NCBI RefSeq assembly: GCF_016097555.1
Contig: NC_054704.1
Coordinates: 28,970,018 to 29,034,017, forward strand
DNA length: 64,000 bases
From: Gigantopelta aegis
Lineage: Eukaryota > Mollusca > Gastropoda > Neomphalida > Peltospiridae
Direction: 5' to 3'
The notes below the pieces were generated by a model. That model saw nothing but the letters and a program-made list of their open reading frames with translations, did no database searches and was not told where the DNA came from. How positions within the stretch are numbered: position 1 is the stretch's first letter; every line of letters begins with the position of its first letter. A program made the position numbers and the translations under genes. This document shows, piece after piece, positions 32,042 through 44,404 of this stretch.

Positions 32042-35000
32042 TCATTGATTGCTTTCAGAATCTGAAAAAACAAAGAAACATCCAGGAAATAATGTCAGTA
32101 TTCTAGTTCTCATCAGTGATGGTAACAGGAATAAAGTTTGTTTTGTTTAAAGCACATTGATTTATTAATCATCGGTTATTGGACGTCAAACATTTGCTAA
32201 TTCTGATATACAGTCTAAGAAAGGAAACCTGCTACATTTTTCCATTAGTAGCAAGGGATCTTTTATATGCACCATAGCATAAACAGGACAGCACACACCT
32301 CGGCCGTTGACATACCAGTCATGGTGCACTGGTTGGAGTGAAAATAGCTCAATGGGCCCACCGTCGGGAATTGATCCCAGACCAACTGCACCTCAAGTGA
32401 GCAAGTTTACCACTGGGCTACGTTCTGTCCCAGTGACCGAAGTTACTAAATTAAAAAGTGGCCCCATTGACATATTTCTCGTTCCAGCAGGTACTCAACA
32501 ATAAGTATAACTAAGGCTGTGGTATGTGTTATGCTGTCTGTGGGATGGTGAATATAAAAAAATCCCTTGATACTAATGAAAAAAATGTAGCGTAGACTAT
32601 ATATCTAAATTACAAAATGTTTAGACATCCAATAGCCGATGATAAATGAGCTCTAGTGGTGTCGTAAAAACAAAACAAACTTTAACGTTAGATTAAAAAG
32701 TTTAGGAAGACATAATAATTAAGCTATACTTGGCTATTAACTGTACGGTTCAAAATAAAATGGGTTCTAAATAGGAGAGCTCAAAGAATAAGACAAAGGG
32801 TGAATGTGAAAATGTGCACACGTTTTTGCTGTTTAATACGTAAAAGTTTATGAGAATCTTAATTAAACAACATACACCTTAGAGTTTATTGTAGAAAGAT
32901 TATTTTGTTTAGTGACACCACTAGAGCACATTGATTTATTAATCATCGGCTACTGGATGCCAAACATTTGGTCATTTTGACACAGTCATAGAGATGAAAC
33001 CTGCTACATTTTTCCATTAGTAGCAAGGGATCTTTTATATGTACCATCCCACAGACAGGATAGCACATACCACGACCTTTGATATACCAGTCGTAGTGTA
33101 CTGGCTAGAGCGAGAAATAGCCCAATAGGCCCACCAGTGGGGATCAACCCTATACTGACCGCGCATCAAGCGAATGTTTTTCCACTGGGCTACGTCCCGC
33201 CCTGCCTTTATTGCTTTGTGACTCACCTTTTGGTGGTTCTTGTGGTTCCTGTCCAGTGGGTTGGCCCTGGAACTGACTCCTGATCTGGGCTACAAGGTCT
33301 GGGTTCTGCTGCTGCATCTGTGATGCCAACTGCTGTCCTCTGAAAACAAGTGGCACAGTTTACTACCACATTCAGTGGTTCGGTTGCATTGAACTTTTCA
33401 CATCCAATGGCTTAGTTTCACTTATATGATATTTTCACACCCAATGGCTAAACAGCAGACCAGTGCAAATTAGGAAGTGAAATATTCAGCTGGTTTGCAT
33501 TTATTTGGGATATAATCTATTCTGGGATTATAGCAGCACATTAATGATACATAAAAGTGAATACAATCAACAGTGACATGACCTTGCAGACAATACAAGA
33601 TAATAACTGTAATCCTTAATAACAGTTCAGGAATAATTTTGTTCAGTATCGTGTCAGTACACAATTTTACAACATTAAACAATAGTTGCTAATCAATTTT
33701 CAACTCACTAGAAATATCGCTGATCATGATTTTGAAAACAAAATGTTCCCTGCAGTAATCTGAGGGTTAACACCCTATAGTTAATGAAATACAAGATGTT
33801 TTTGTAAAATTCAAAATACAATTAGTGTTAATACATTCTACAAGCCTACATGCAACTAACACTAATTAAAAAGATTTTAAGCACCATTAAATCTTCAGTG
33901 CTAACTTGTCATCCAGCCAATTTTGACCGGACACAAATATGTAGAAATGTTCGTGCTACAGGTATCTGCAATGAAGATTACTTACGCTTGTAGTAGTGAT
34001 GTTAAACCCTGTTCACTGGGCACACCTTCTCCCTGCCCTTGTGTCGTCCCAGACAAAATATTTGCCATCCTACGAGATAAATTACACCTATTTTATGTGA
34101 AGAATATTTCCGACAGTGAAATATTCATTATTATATCATAAATTTAATAAAAGGACATCAAACCCTCAAATTCATAACTTCTGCATGTTTTGAAATCAAG
34201 GGAAAGCACCGAATATTTCAAAATGTCCATAATGGAGAAATATGTTTTATAAATAATGTTAAATATGTCAGAGGTAATTATGTTTAACATATTCATCAAC
34301 AGCTGTCACAGCAAACTCAATAGTAAAATACATCAATGCTCTACTGTCTATAAACAAACTTGAGAAAAGACAAGCTTCATTGGCCCACTGGTTAGGCTAC
34401 TTAACTTTAAGGCTGGCATGTACAGAGTTATTTAACACTGGCACCAACTTGGAGCAAGCACACAGCTCAATCACGATGTGCAATGCCGCTGTACCACCTC
34501 ATCTCTCACTTTAAACCTACATCCATTTCATATCTCACATGGCTGTGTTGATAAAAGGAAATCTGCTGCTGCTACACAGGCCAATCCTTCCAAAAACCAA
34601 CAAGGAGTGAACAAAAAGGAAAAGTGCAATGGAAGATAAAAGACAACACATTTCTGTAATTTTTGTAATGTCTGGTCTTCTCGATGGATGGGCAGATGAT
34701 ATTAATTTCAATGTTTACTTACATCCGCTGCATTTCTGGATTTGCCATCATGGTTGATGCCTGAAATTATATCCACCATCATCAGCAATTCATAACATTT
34801 GAAATAAACACTAATATATAGTACTTCAAATTAAATAAAACAAAGGTGGTGATATCACTGTTTATTACTTTAATAATTTGTTTCATTTTAAAGCAAAACA
34901 AAAAATAATAATATTACAACATATTTGTCAATACATTTGCTTGAATAAATCTATAAGTAACAGTCATTAGCAAAAACACAAATTTAATATGATTTATAAT

Positions 35001-38000
35001 TGGCACATTTCAACCATGTTTAATAGTATTTATAAAATGTAAAATAAAACAATACTGTAAATGATAAAATTTTAGCAACCTTAAAATTTGGTGAAATCCA
35101 AATAAGTGACATATTAGTGACCTAAAACTTTAGCGAGGTCGGCATGTCAGAAACTAAATAGTAGGATAGCTGAAATAATACTACTGATCAATTGTAACCG
35201 TATGCAGCTCAGAGTAAACTTAAAGTTAGTAAAACATTTAAGTAATGTGCATGCTAACTATTGTTTGCTATCCTTTGGTTTAATCATCAGCATGTAGCCA
35301 TTGTTTTGTGTTCAGTTATTCACCGACAAACCATCACAATTCTGGAACAAATCTGTTGTAAGTCTCTTTAAATTTAGCGTCAAAAACATTAGCGTCTTGT
35401 ATTATATAGCCTCGCCAAATTCAGAAACGTTTTATGCTCTCCAACATTTACAACATTACAGTTACAGTAATTATTGAATTATCTAAAAGAATCGGTGCTG
35501 TCAATCAGTAATAAAAATAACACTTGAAAGTTGTATTTTCCACACTATTATTTCACTTTAAGTAATGTCCCTTATGAAAATGACAAACTTTGTCAATTAA
35601 ATGGGTTACAGCAGATTTATGGAAAAAATTATTACTTTACATAATAAATAGGCTCATCCTATGAAATATGCAAGCATGACTCTTGTATCATGATTGCAAA
35701 CTCCAATCATTGAAATATAAATCACATGTATTAAAAAACCCCACATGAAATATCCTCTATAATTTCTATTTTTCAGAACTGTGCAATCATTTCCTGCATC
35801 AATGTACATTATCTACCATTTACCTACCATGTTCATCATTGCAGGGTTACTCAACAATCCTCCCATGTCAAAACCACCTGCCGGTCCTCCCGCGAACCCA
35901 GCCTGAAGACAAAAATCAATGCAACGTTTAATTATTATACATAAAAAATTAGCAGACTTATCAAAATAAGCTAGCAACCTCCATATTTCATCAGCTTTTG
36001 TGGAAACAGAAGATTTTTATAAAAATAAAACAGATTTACAATGAAAGAGTGTTAGGACTGGATGCCGTATTACAATATTTTCATAACATAAAAAAAAAAA
36101 AATTCACAAGCATTTCATAATATTCTGAGTATCATCAGAGATTGCATCACTTACCCCAAATGCAAATTCTCTAGCTTTCTGCTCAGCGATTTCTAAATTG
36201 TTCTGGTAACTCTGATTGTCAGGATCTAGTTCCAATGCTTTCCGATAGCACTCTCGTGCCGATTCATGGTCATTTATGGCTGTGTAGGCAATTCTGTAAT
36301 TTAAACATTGGCTAATCGGTTAAACACTCATAGTCATTGGCTAATCTGTTAAACACTCATTTGTGGAGTGAGATAAATTGACTTTTTCTAGTTATGACAT
36401 TTGACATTAAAAACCAGCTTCTGAGGCACAGTACCAACTTCGAAACTGTGGTTCAGACCACTGCACACATTTCTCTAATGAACAAGTAATCTCTGTCTTA
36501 GGCAGAATAGGACCAGCTAGCTGCTGTGTATTGCTGGCACAATATGTCTGTCCCTTAATTAGATATAAAAATTAAGATAAATCCAAATACAAAGAAACCT
36601 CTCAAAACCAGACCGTCTGTAAACCGGAATTCCCTCAAAACTGGATGTTTTTCAGGGTCCCTTTTTAAAGGGAGGGTAAACTCAAATAAAAGCCTTATAT
36701 GTTGGAAAGATGCATACCCGAACCACCAACACATACTGACACTTTAATAAACGAAAAACGTGTAATTTTAGAATTAATAAAAACCATGATTATTCCTTCT
36801 AACTGGGGGCAGCCATTTTGTTTCGTTTTTGTGACGTCCGGTGGTATAGCTTGGGGCGAAGTCACGTCTGCTCCGTCCAACCCCTCTTAAGCACAGTGTA
36901 AACAAACGCTCTAATTTATGACAAGGCGCTTCGCTTTCATCAACCTGACTTGTAAAACAACATAAATGACTTGATAGTATAACATTATTTAACTAAATAT
37001 ATTTCAATTTGCATCAATAGAATAAAATGGAGTTATGGTATTTTTCTCTTTAAAAAAAAATCCAAAGAAAAAATGCTTATTATTAGGCCTATTGGTAGGG
37101 TATGTTCAAGCAAAAACGATCACTCACGATACCCAAGTGATAATTTTCTTTTCTTTGGGACTATGTAATTGGTCAGTTTTGTGATTTTAGATGGGAAAGT
37201 CTACTTAATCAAGGGTTTTACAGAATTACTTACAGTAATAAAGTGATAATGTCCATTACGATTTGAGGGGCATCCGCGCGGCTAACAGACAATACCTTGT
37301 GATCTTAATAATAGAGGCACGTCTTTTTAGTGTGTCTAGACACAGGAACCACAGGTACAGGCCACCGAAAGAAAAGACCAATTAACCAAGAACACACTCC
37401 GATTATTATTTCAGTATGTGGGTTAATTTATGTACAAAACAAGTATATATTATTTTTCAATACAAAATAAGCCACCATTGTCAAAGTGTTGAAATAATTG
37501 TATTATGTTGCCTGCTTACTGGGATGGATATTATTACAGAACATTGCGATGCATCTGCAAAAAATCAGGTATGTTTTGTTTCTTCAGTTCGAAGACTAAT
37601 TCCTAATTATGTAACCACCAGCTCGCCAGAGGGCGTATTCACTGGGATGGTACAATATGGCTGCGCCCGTTATATATAATAGCTGTCACATTTAAGCGTT
37701 TTATTAATTAACTATACAATTATACTTGTTGATATTAAACAATAATGTGCGTTATATATTGTTGAATATGCATACCAGGCCAAATGCCTTAATTGTCCCT
37801 TCCTTTAATTACTAGTATCTAACTAAACCTCTCTACTCTGAATACTGTTGATTTGAGAGGTTTTTCTGTATTAAGGAGTATTATCCAACCATAACAATAA
37901 CTGATTCACAAATGTATGTTTCCCTAGTTTCACAGTAACTCAGATCAATGTTGAGAGCTAGGTGACAATCGTTTCTGGGGCTTGTTTAACTTGCTGTAAG

Positions 38001-41000
38001 ATCTACTACAACATATGCTGAATTTATAACATCTACTAAAATGTATCTTACCCTAGTCGTCCATACGCTTTACTGTAACTCGGATCAATGGTGAGAGCTA
38101 GGTTACAGTCGTCTATAGCTAACTGGGGCTTGTTTAACTTACTGTAACATCTATTATAACATATGCTGAATTCATAACATCTATTAAAACGTATCTTACC
38201 CTAGTCGTCCATAAGCTTTACTGTAACTCGGATCAATGGTGAGAGCTAGGTTACAGTCGTCTATAGCTAACTGGGGCTTGTTTAACTTACTGTAACATCT
38301 ATTATAACATATGCTGAATTCATAACATCTACTAAAATGTATCTTACCCTAGTCGTCCATGCACTTTACTGTAACTCGGATCAATGGTGAGAGCTAGGTT
38401 ACAGTCGTCTATAGCTAACTGGGGCTTGTTTAACTTACTGTAACATCTATTATAACATATGCTGAATTCATAACATCTACTAAAACGTATCTTACCCTAG
38501 TCGTCCATAAGCTTTACTGTAACTCGGATCAATGGTGAGAGCTAGGTTACAGTCGTCTATAGCTAACTGGGGCTTGTTTAACTTACTGTAACATCTATTA
38601 TAACATATGCTGAATTCATAACATCTACTAAAATGTATCTTACCCTAGTCGTCCATGCGCTTTACTGTAACTCGGATCAATGGTGAGAGTTAGGTTACAG
38701 TCGTCTATAGCTAACTGGGGCTTGTTTAACTTACTGTAACATCTATTATAACATATGCTGAATTCATAACATCTACTAAAACGTATCTTACCCTAGTCGT
38801 CCATAAGCTTTACTGTAACTCGGATCAATGGTGAGAGCTAGGTTACAGTCGTCTATAGCTAACTGGGGCTTGTTTAACTTACTGTAACATCTATTATAAC
38901 ATATGCTGAATTCATAACATCTACTAAAATGTATCTTACCCTAGTCGTCCATGCACTTTACTGTAACTCGGATCAATGGTGAGAGCTAGGTTACAGTCGT
39001 CTATAGCTAACTGGGGCTTGTTTAACTTACTGTAACATCTATTATAACATATGCTGAATTCATAACATCTACTAAAATGTATCTTACCCTAGTCGTCCAT
39101 GCACTTTACTGTAACTCGGATCAATGGTGAGAGTTAGGTTACAGTCGTCTATAGCTAACTGGGGCTTGTTTAACTTACTGTAACATCTATTATAACATAT
39201 ACTGAATTCATAACATCTACTAAAATGTATCTTACCCTAGTCGTCCATGCGCTTTACTGTAACTCGGATCAATGGTGAGAGCTAGGTTACAGTCGTCTAT
39301 AGCTAACTGGGGCTTGTTTAACTTACTGTAACATCTATTATAACATATACTGAATTCATAACATCTACTAAAATGTATCTTACCCTAGTCGTCCATGCGC
39401 TTTACTGTAACTCGGATCAATGGTGAGAGCTTAGGTTACAGTCGTCTATAGCATAACTGGGGCTTGTTTAACTTACTGTAACATCTATTATAACATATAC
39501 TGAATTCATAACATCTACTAAAACGTATCTTACTCTAGTCGTCCATAAGCTTTACTGTAACTCGGATCAATGGTGAGAGCTAGGTTACAGTCGTCTAGAG
39601 CTAACTGGGGCTTGTTTAACTTACTGTAACATCTATTATAACATATGCTGAATTCATAACATCTACTAAAATGTATCTTACCCTAGTCGTCCATACGCTT
39701 TACTGTAACTCGGATCAATGGTGAGAGCTAGGTTACAGTCGTCTATAGCTAACTGGGGCTTGTTTAACTTACTGTAACATCTATTATAACATATACTGAA
39801 TTCATAACATCTACTAAAACGTATCTTACTCTAGTCGTCCATAAGCTTTACTGTAACTCGGATCAATGGTGAGAGCTAGGTTACAGTCGTCTAGAGCTAA
39901 CTGGGGCTTGTTTAACTTACTGTAACATCTATTATAACATATGCTGAATTCATAACATCTACTAAAATGTATCTTACCCTAGTCGTCCATACGCTTTACT
40001 GTAACTCGGATCAATGGTGAGAGTTAGGTTACAGTCGTCTATAGATAACTGGGGCTTGTTTAACTTACTGTAACATCTATTATAACATATACTGAATTCA
40101 TAACATCTACTAAAACGTATCTTACTCTAGTCGTCCATGCGCTTTACTGTAACTCGGATCAATGGTGAGAGCTAGGTTACAGTCGTCTATAGCTAACTGG
40201 GGCTTGTTTAACTTACTGTAACATCTATTATAACATATGCTGAATTCATAACATCTACTAAAATGTATCTTACCCTAGTCGTCCATACGCTTTACTGTAA
40301 CTCGGATCAATGGTGAGAGCTAGGTTACAGTCGTCTATAGCTAACTGGGGCTTGTTTAACTTACTGTAACATCTATTATAACATATACTGAATTCATAAC
40401 ATGTACTAAAACGTATCTTACTCTAGTCGTCCATAAGCTTTACTGTAATTCGGATCAATGGTGAGAGCTAGGTTACAGTCGTCTATAGCTAACTGGGGCT
40501 TGTTTAACTTACTGTAACATCTATTATAACATATGCTGAATTCATAACATCTACGAAAACATATCTTACCCTAGTCGTCCATACGCTTTACTGTAACTCG
40601 GATCAATGGTGAGAGCTAGGTTACAGTCGTCTATAGCGAACTGGGGCTTGTTTAACTTACTGTAACATCTATTATAACATATACTGAATTCATAACATCT
40701 ACTAAAATGTATCTTACCCTAGTCGTCCATACGCTTTACTGTAACTCGGATCAATGGTGAGAGCTAGGTTACAGTCGTCTATAGCTAACTGGGGCTTGTT
40801 TAACTTACACTAACATCTATTATAACATATGCTGAATTCATAACATCTACTAAAATGTATCTTACCCTAGTCATCCATACGCTTTACTGTAACTCGGATC
40901 AATGGTGAGAGCTAGGTTACAGTCGTCTATAGCTAACTGGGGCTTGTTTAACTTACTGTAACATCTATTATAACATATGCTGAATTCATAACATCTACTA

Positions 41001-44000
41001 AAATGTATCTTACCCTAGTCGTCCATACGCTTTACTGTAACTCGGATCAATGGTGAGAGCTAGGTTACAGTCGTCTATAGCTAACTGGGGCTTGTTTAAC
41101 TTGCTGTAAGCAGCAGCTCTGAAATGTCAAAATATGTGTATCACATAAATGTTTTATACCATTTCATCATGCTCTGAGAATAGTCAGGTGGCAGGATATG
41201 GCCCAGTGGTAAAGCACTCGCGTGATGAGCTGTCCATCTAAGACTGATTCCTGCCAGTGGGCCTATAACTTGTTCCAGCCAGTGCTCCACAAATGGTACA
41301 ACAGAGGCTGTGGTATGTACTATCCTGTTTGTGGGATATAAAAGATCCCTTGCTGCTAATCGGAAAGAGTAGCCCCCTGTATGGCAGCAGCGGGTTTCCT
41401 CTTTCATTATCTGTGTGGTCCTTAACCATATGTCAGATGCCATATAACTGTAATTATAATGTGTTGGGTGTGTCATTAAATAAAACATTCCTTTATTTCT
41501 TCTGAGAATATTCATGGAATTTGATTTAAAGAACACTTTGACAGTTAAAAATATTTATTTGCTACTTGATCTATCCTGCAATGTGATAAGGAATACATGC
41601 AGTAATTTGTGATTTTCACAATTATTACAATTCTTAAAATCCTCACACCAAAAACATTTGCAAAACAATAATAAATTCCAATAAGTAATTTAAAACGAAA
41701 CTTGTGGCAAAATTCACATGAAACACCCTAAATATAAAACATTTGATATTCAAAACCATCAAAAAATTTACTTGAAATTAAAAAAAAAACCAATGCCTTT
41801 TTAATGTCATACAATATCGGTGCAAATATATTGTTTATATATTGGTTCAACTAAAAATTTGCTGATGACAAACACTTTTTCAATCTGGCTAAAACCACAC
41901 ATGTACCTATTACAGTAGTAGACTGCTGTTTTCCCATCCAGATTGATAGCTTTAGCGTAACACTCCAATGCATCAGAAAATTTATTATTCTTCATGAAAT
42001 CATTCCCTGCAAAATAAAAAAAATAAAAAATAATAATAATAATGTACTGTAAACCAGGAATTAATATATTTGTTATATTATTGCATTGAAATAGGTACAT
42101 ACAAAAACAAACAAACAAAAAGTTTGTTTTATTTAACACATTGATTTTTTATCTTATCATCGGCTATTGGACGTCAAACATATGGTCATTCTGACACTGT
42201 TTTTTAGAGGAAACCCGCTGTCGCCACATAGGCTACTTAATTACGACAGGCAGCAAGGGATCTTTTATTTGCGCTTCCCACAGGCAGGATAGCACAAACC
42301 ATGACCTTTGTTGAACCAGTTATGGATCACTGGTCAGTGCAAGTGGTTTACACCTACCCATTGAGCCTTGCGGAGCACTCACTCAGGGTTTGGAGTCGGT
42401 ATCTCGATTAAAAATCCCATGCTTCGACTGGGATCCGAACCCAGTACCTACCAGCCTGTAGACCGATGGCCTAACCACGACGCCGGTTATATACAAAAAC
42501 AAATGCATATTTTTATAAAATTATCTGATAACTGCTACTGTTAAAGATTACAGGTATAAATAAATTTAAAAAAAATAAAATTTAAAAAAGTTCTAATTAA
42601 TTCTGGTTAAAACATTTGCATTAAGATTCATAAAAAAAATATAAGAAGGCTTAGTTTAAGGGCTATAGCTATTTTTGATCCTGTATAACCTAAATGTTAA
42701 ACTTTATATTACTACAACACCATAATAATAATAATTGACAAACCTTTATTCTTCCAATCTTCTGCCTCCTGTTTTTCCTCCAGTGAGGCTTCGTGCAAAG
42801 ATAAACTTGCAAAATCTGTACTGGGCTACAAATGTAAAAGTAGTCCAACAGAAGATATAAAATAATTATCTACAACTGCAGTATTTGTGTCAATACTCAT
42901 TGACCTAAAATAGGTAAAAATAAACAGCTGATTTCGTTGACCTCAACAGACTTTCAAGTATTAATAAAATTTATATTTTTCTTAAGTCCTGTTTCATGCA
43001 AAAATACTTTTTAAATATATTTACATATTATATATACGAAAATATGTTACTCAAAGCTTACCAGCATGGACTTGTAAACAAATTAATTCTCACCATTTGT
43101 GAATTGAAGATATCGAGCAAATTTCTCTGAACCTGGTACTTGGCTTGCATGTCAGGATCATGGACATTTATTTTATAGGCAGACTCCAAACACTGATAAG
43201 CAACTGAAAAGAAAAATGTTTCTTACACACCTGTTCAGATTTTGCTATTAAAAAAAAATGTGGAGAGTCAATAATTGCTTCCTTAACTTAGATTACTAGA
43301 AGTCATTTAAGATATAACCATATTGATATCACATAAATACAAGTGCTAAGGGGAGATGAAAATTACTCTCCTTGAACTAATCTCTGGGGAATGATAGCTC
43401 CTGTGAAACGCCGATGTCTACCGGTTGGTAAAAAAAAGCATTCATTATTGATGATAATACACACCAATAATACACATGTGATATCAATATAAAGACATAT
43501 AATTGGGCGCTCGTAGGTGGTGACCTCGTCACCACACCTATACCATCCAATAAAAAAATAAAAAAATAAAAAATAACTGCTCTGTGTTGACTTGAAACTA
43601 ACTGCTCTGTGTCACGTAAGTTAACAGCAAGCTCAAGGGCCGTAAAAAAAAGTTTTAGTTGCAAATAATTTATTTCAAAACTGGTTTTTAATATGTGAAA
43701 AATAAAATATTACATTTGTGTCTGTTTAATACCATTTATCTTACAACTCGTTTAAAAATGCATCCAACTCTCTTTCATATATTGAAACAATTCGTGACAA
43801 ACTGTATTTAGCATCACTCGTCGACATAAAAATCATATTCAAAAACAAAACAAAAACAATGAAATAGCCTCTACCAGGTATATCTTATGTCCATAATCTG
43901 AGTTAGGGAGAAAATTCATGTAAAGGTGGCGAGTGATTTTAACTACATTTGATGTAACAGATGTCCACTGAAATTTGTTTTGGAAGGATTCATATTTAAA

Positions 44001-44404
44001 ATGCAGTTTGTTTAAAGTTTTCACAAAAAATACTATATATCACAAACTCAATTGCTTATAATTTTTAAAATCAATATTAAGGTGGTGCAACTGGAAAAAT
44101 ATGTGGGTCAACTACATTTGTGACTGGTACTTTCTCAGTGGCAAGTAAAAATTCCGAACTCAATATAGGTATTGTAATTGCAACAACTGGTTTAGATATT
44201 ACAGAAAATTCATCCTGCGATTTATAACAACCAATATTGGTGTAACAACATGTGTGACATTTAACAAAGAAACACTTTTCTAGTTTAAACATATTTTCAC
44301 ATACCTTCAATACTCTCTACTTGGTCATCTGAAAGATTTCCATGCTTTTTCTGATCATCCAGAAATGACAAAATTGAAAAAACCAGCTTGTTTACATCAG
44401 CCAT
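32042..44404 (-). CDS. SGTA: Small glutamine-rich TPR-containing co-chaperone SGTA, eleven coding exons
   Basis: Minus-strand coding exons: 44404-44305, 43203-43094, 42825-42744, 42006-41907, 41118-41014, 36293-36155, 35902-35828, 34760-34723, 34069-33986, 33339-33227 and 32061-32042. All have GT-AG junctions and consistent phases; the product is 321 aa (human 313). SGTA is a cytosolic co-chaperone that takes hydrophobic tail-anchored clients to the BAG6/GET machinery. The N-terminal dimerisation region that binds BAG6/UBL4A comes first ([18 protein letters not shown]). Three TPRs follow at about residues 93-200 ([57 protein letters not shown]), which bind the EEVD tails of HSP70/HSP90. Next come a Gly/Met-rich stretch and a Q-rich client-binding end ([19 protein letters not shown]). 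A TTGCAG acceptor just before the ATG suggests an upstream untranslated exon. Intron 5 holds a tandem array of partial exon-5 copies. The last intron holds three SINEs. Confidence 0.97.
32133..32428 (-). mobile_element. SINE in SGTA last intron
   Basis: The minus strand has GGTAAACTTGCTCACTTGAG (degraded head), CAATTCCCGACGGTGGGCCC, the core, and a CATTGTGCTTTAAACAAAAC-like tail. It has the same orientation as SGTA. Confidence 0.9.
32452..32686 (+). mobile_element. 5'-truncated SINE, inverted to its neighbour
   Basis: It starts at GGCCCCATTGACATATTTCT, contains a diverged core (AAAAAATCCCTTGATACTAA) and ends GAGCTCTAGTGGTGTCGTAA plus AACAAAACAAAC. It lies only about 24 bp from the minus-strand SINE at 32133-32428. 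Confidence 0.88.
32900..33207 (-). mobile_element. Third SINE in SGTA last intron
   Basis: The minus strand has GACGTAGCCCAGTGGAAAAA, GGTTGATCCCCACTGGTGG, GGGCCTATTGGGCTATTTC, the core, and a GTGCTCTAGTGGTGTCACTA tail. Its head ends 20 bp from exon 10, so it sits close to the splice donor. Confidence 0.92.
36587..37877. mobile_element. TIR element interrupted by a TTAA-flanked MITE
   Basis: The left end reads CAAAGAAACCTCTCAAAACC (about 36590); the right end, reverse-complemented, reads ACAGAAAAACCTCTCAAATC (about 37872). The outer pieces are short (about 75 bp each); the whole interior is the element at 36669-37804. It lies in SGTA intron 5. Confidence 0.55.
36669..37804. mobile_element. 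TTAA-flanked DNA element (piggyBac-like MITE)
   Basis: TTAA lies on both sides (36665-36668 and 37805-37808). The ends read AGGGAGGGTAAACTCAAATA and, reverse-complemented, AGGAAGGGACAATTAAGGC. About 1.1 kb long with no transposase ORF. A deleted relative lies at 19581-19690. TTAA duplication is the mark of piggyBac-type transposases; assignment rests on that and on the short ends. Confidence 0.6.
37917..41118 (-). repeat. 148-bp tandem array carrying SGTA exon 5 fragments
   Basis: From 38047 to 41118 there are about 21 copies of a 148-bp unit, phased by TAGTCGTCCAT at 38055, 38203, 38351 and so on to 41017. A shorter, diverged copy lies at 37917-38046. On the SGTA strand each unit holds the last 90 nt of exon 5 (encoding [20 protein letters not shown] and then SYSKAYGRL) followed by its GTAAGA donor and 53-58 nt of intron. 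Only the upstream-most copy (41118-41014) has the real TTTCAG acceptor and the first 15 nt of the exon. All but one copy keep an open frame; the copy near 39387 has two one-base insertions. Copies differ by a few bases only, so expansion or homogenisation is recent. Confidence 0.97.
41187..41496 (+). mobile_element. SINE in SGTA intron 4
   Basis: GGCAGGATATGGCCCAGTGG (box A region), GACTGATTCCTGCCAGTGGG (box B region), the AAAAGATCCCTTGCTGCTAA core, and a GTGTTGGGTGTGTCATTAAA tail plus TAAAACATTCC. It is opposite in orientation to SGTA. Confidence 0.92.
42120..42488 (-). mobile_element. SINE in SGTA intron 3
   Basis: On the minus strand the tRNA-like head (GGCGTCGTGGTTAGGCCATC, then GTACTGGGTTCGGATCCCAG) leads into the core and a tail with GTCCAATAGCCGATGATAAG and AAATAAAACAAACT. 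This combines the head of the 17515 subfamily with the tail style of the 2663 copy. Confidence 0.92.

Noticed and set aside
38047-41118. CRISPR-like array
   Set aside because: Regular 148-bp spacing with near-identical whole units, no unique spacers, and eukaryotic exon content; it is a tandem repeat.
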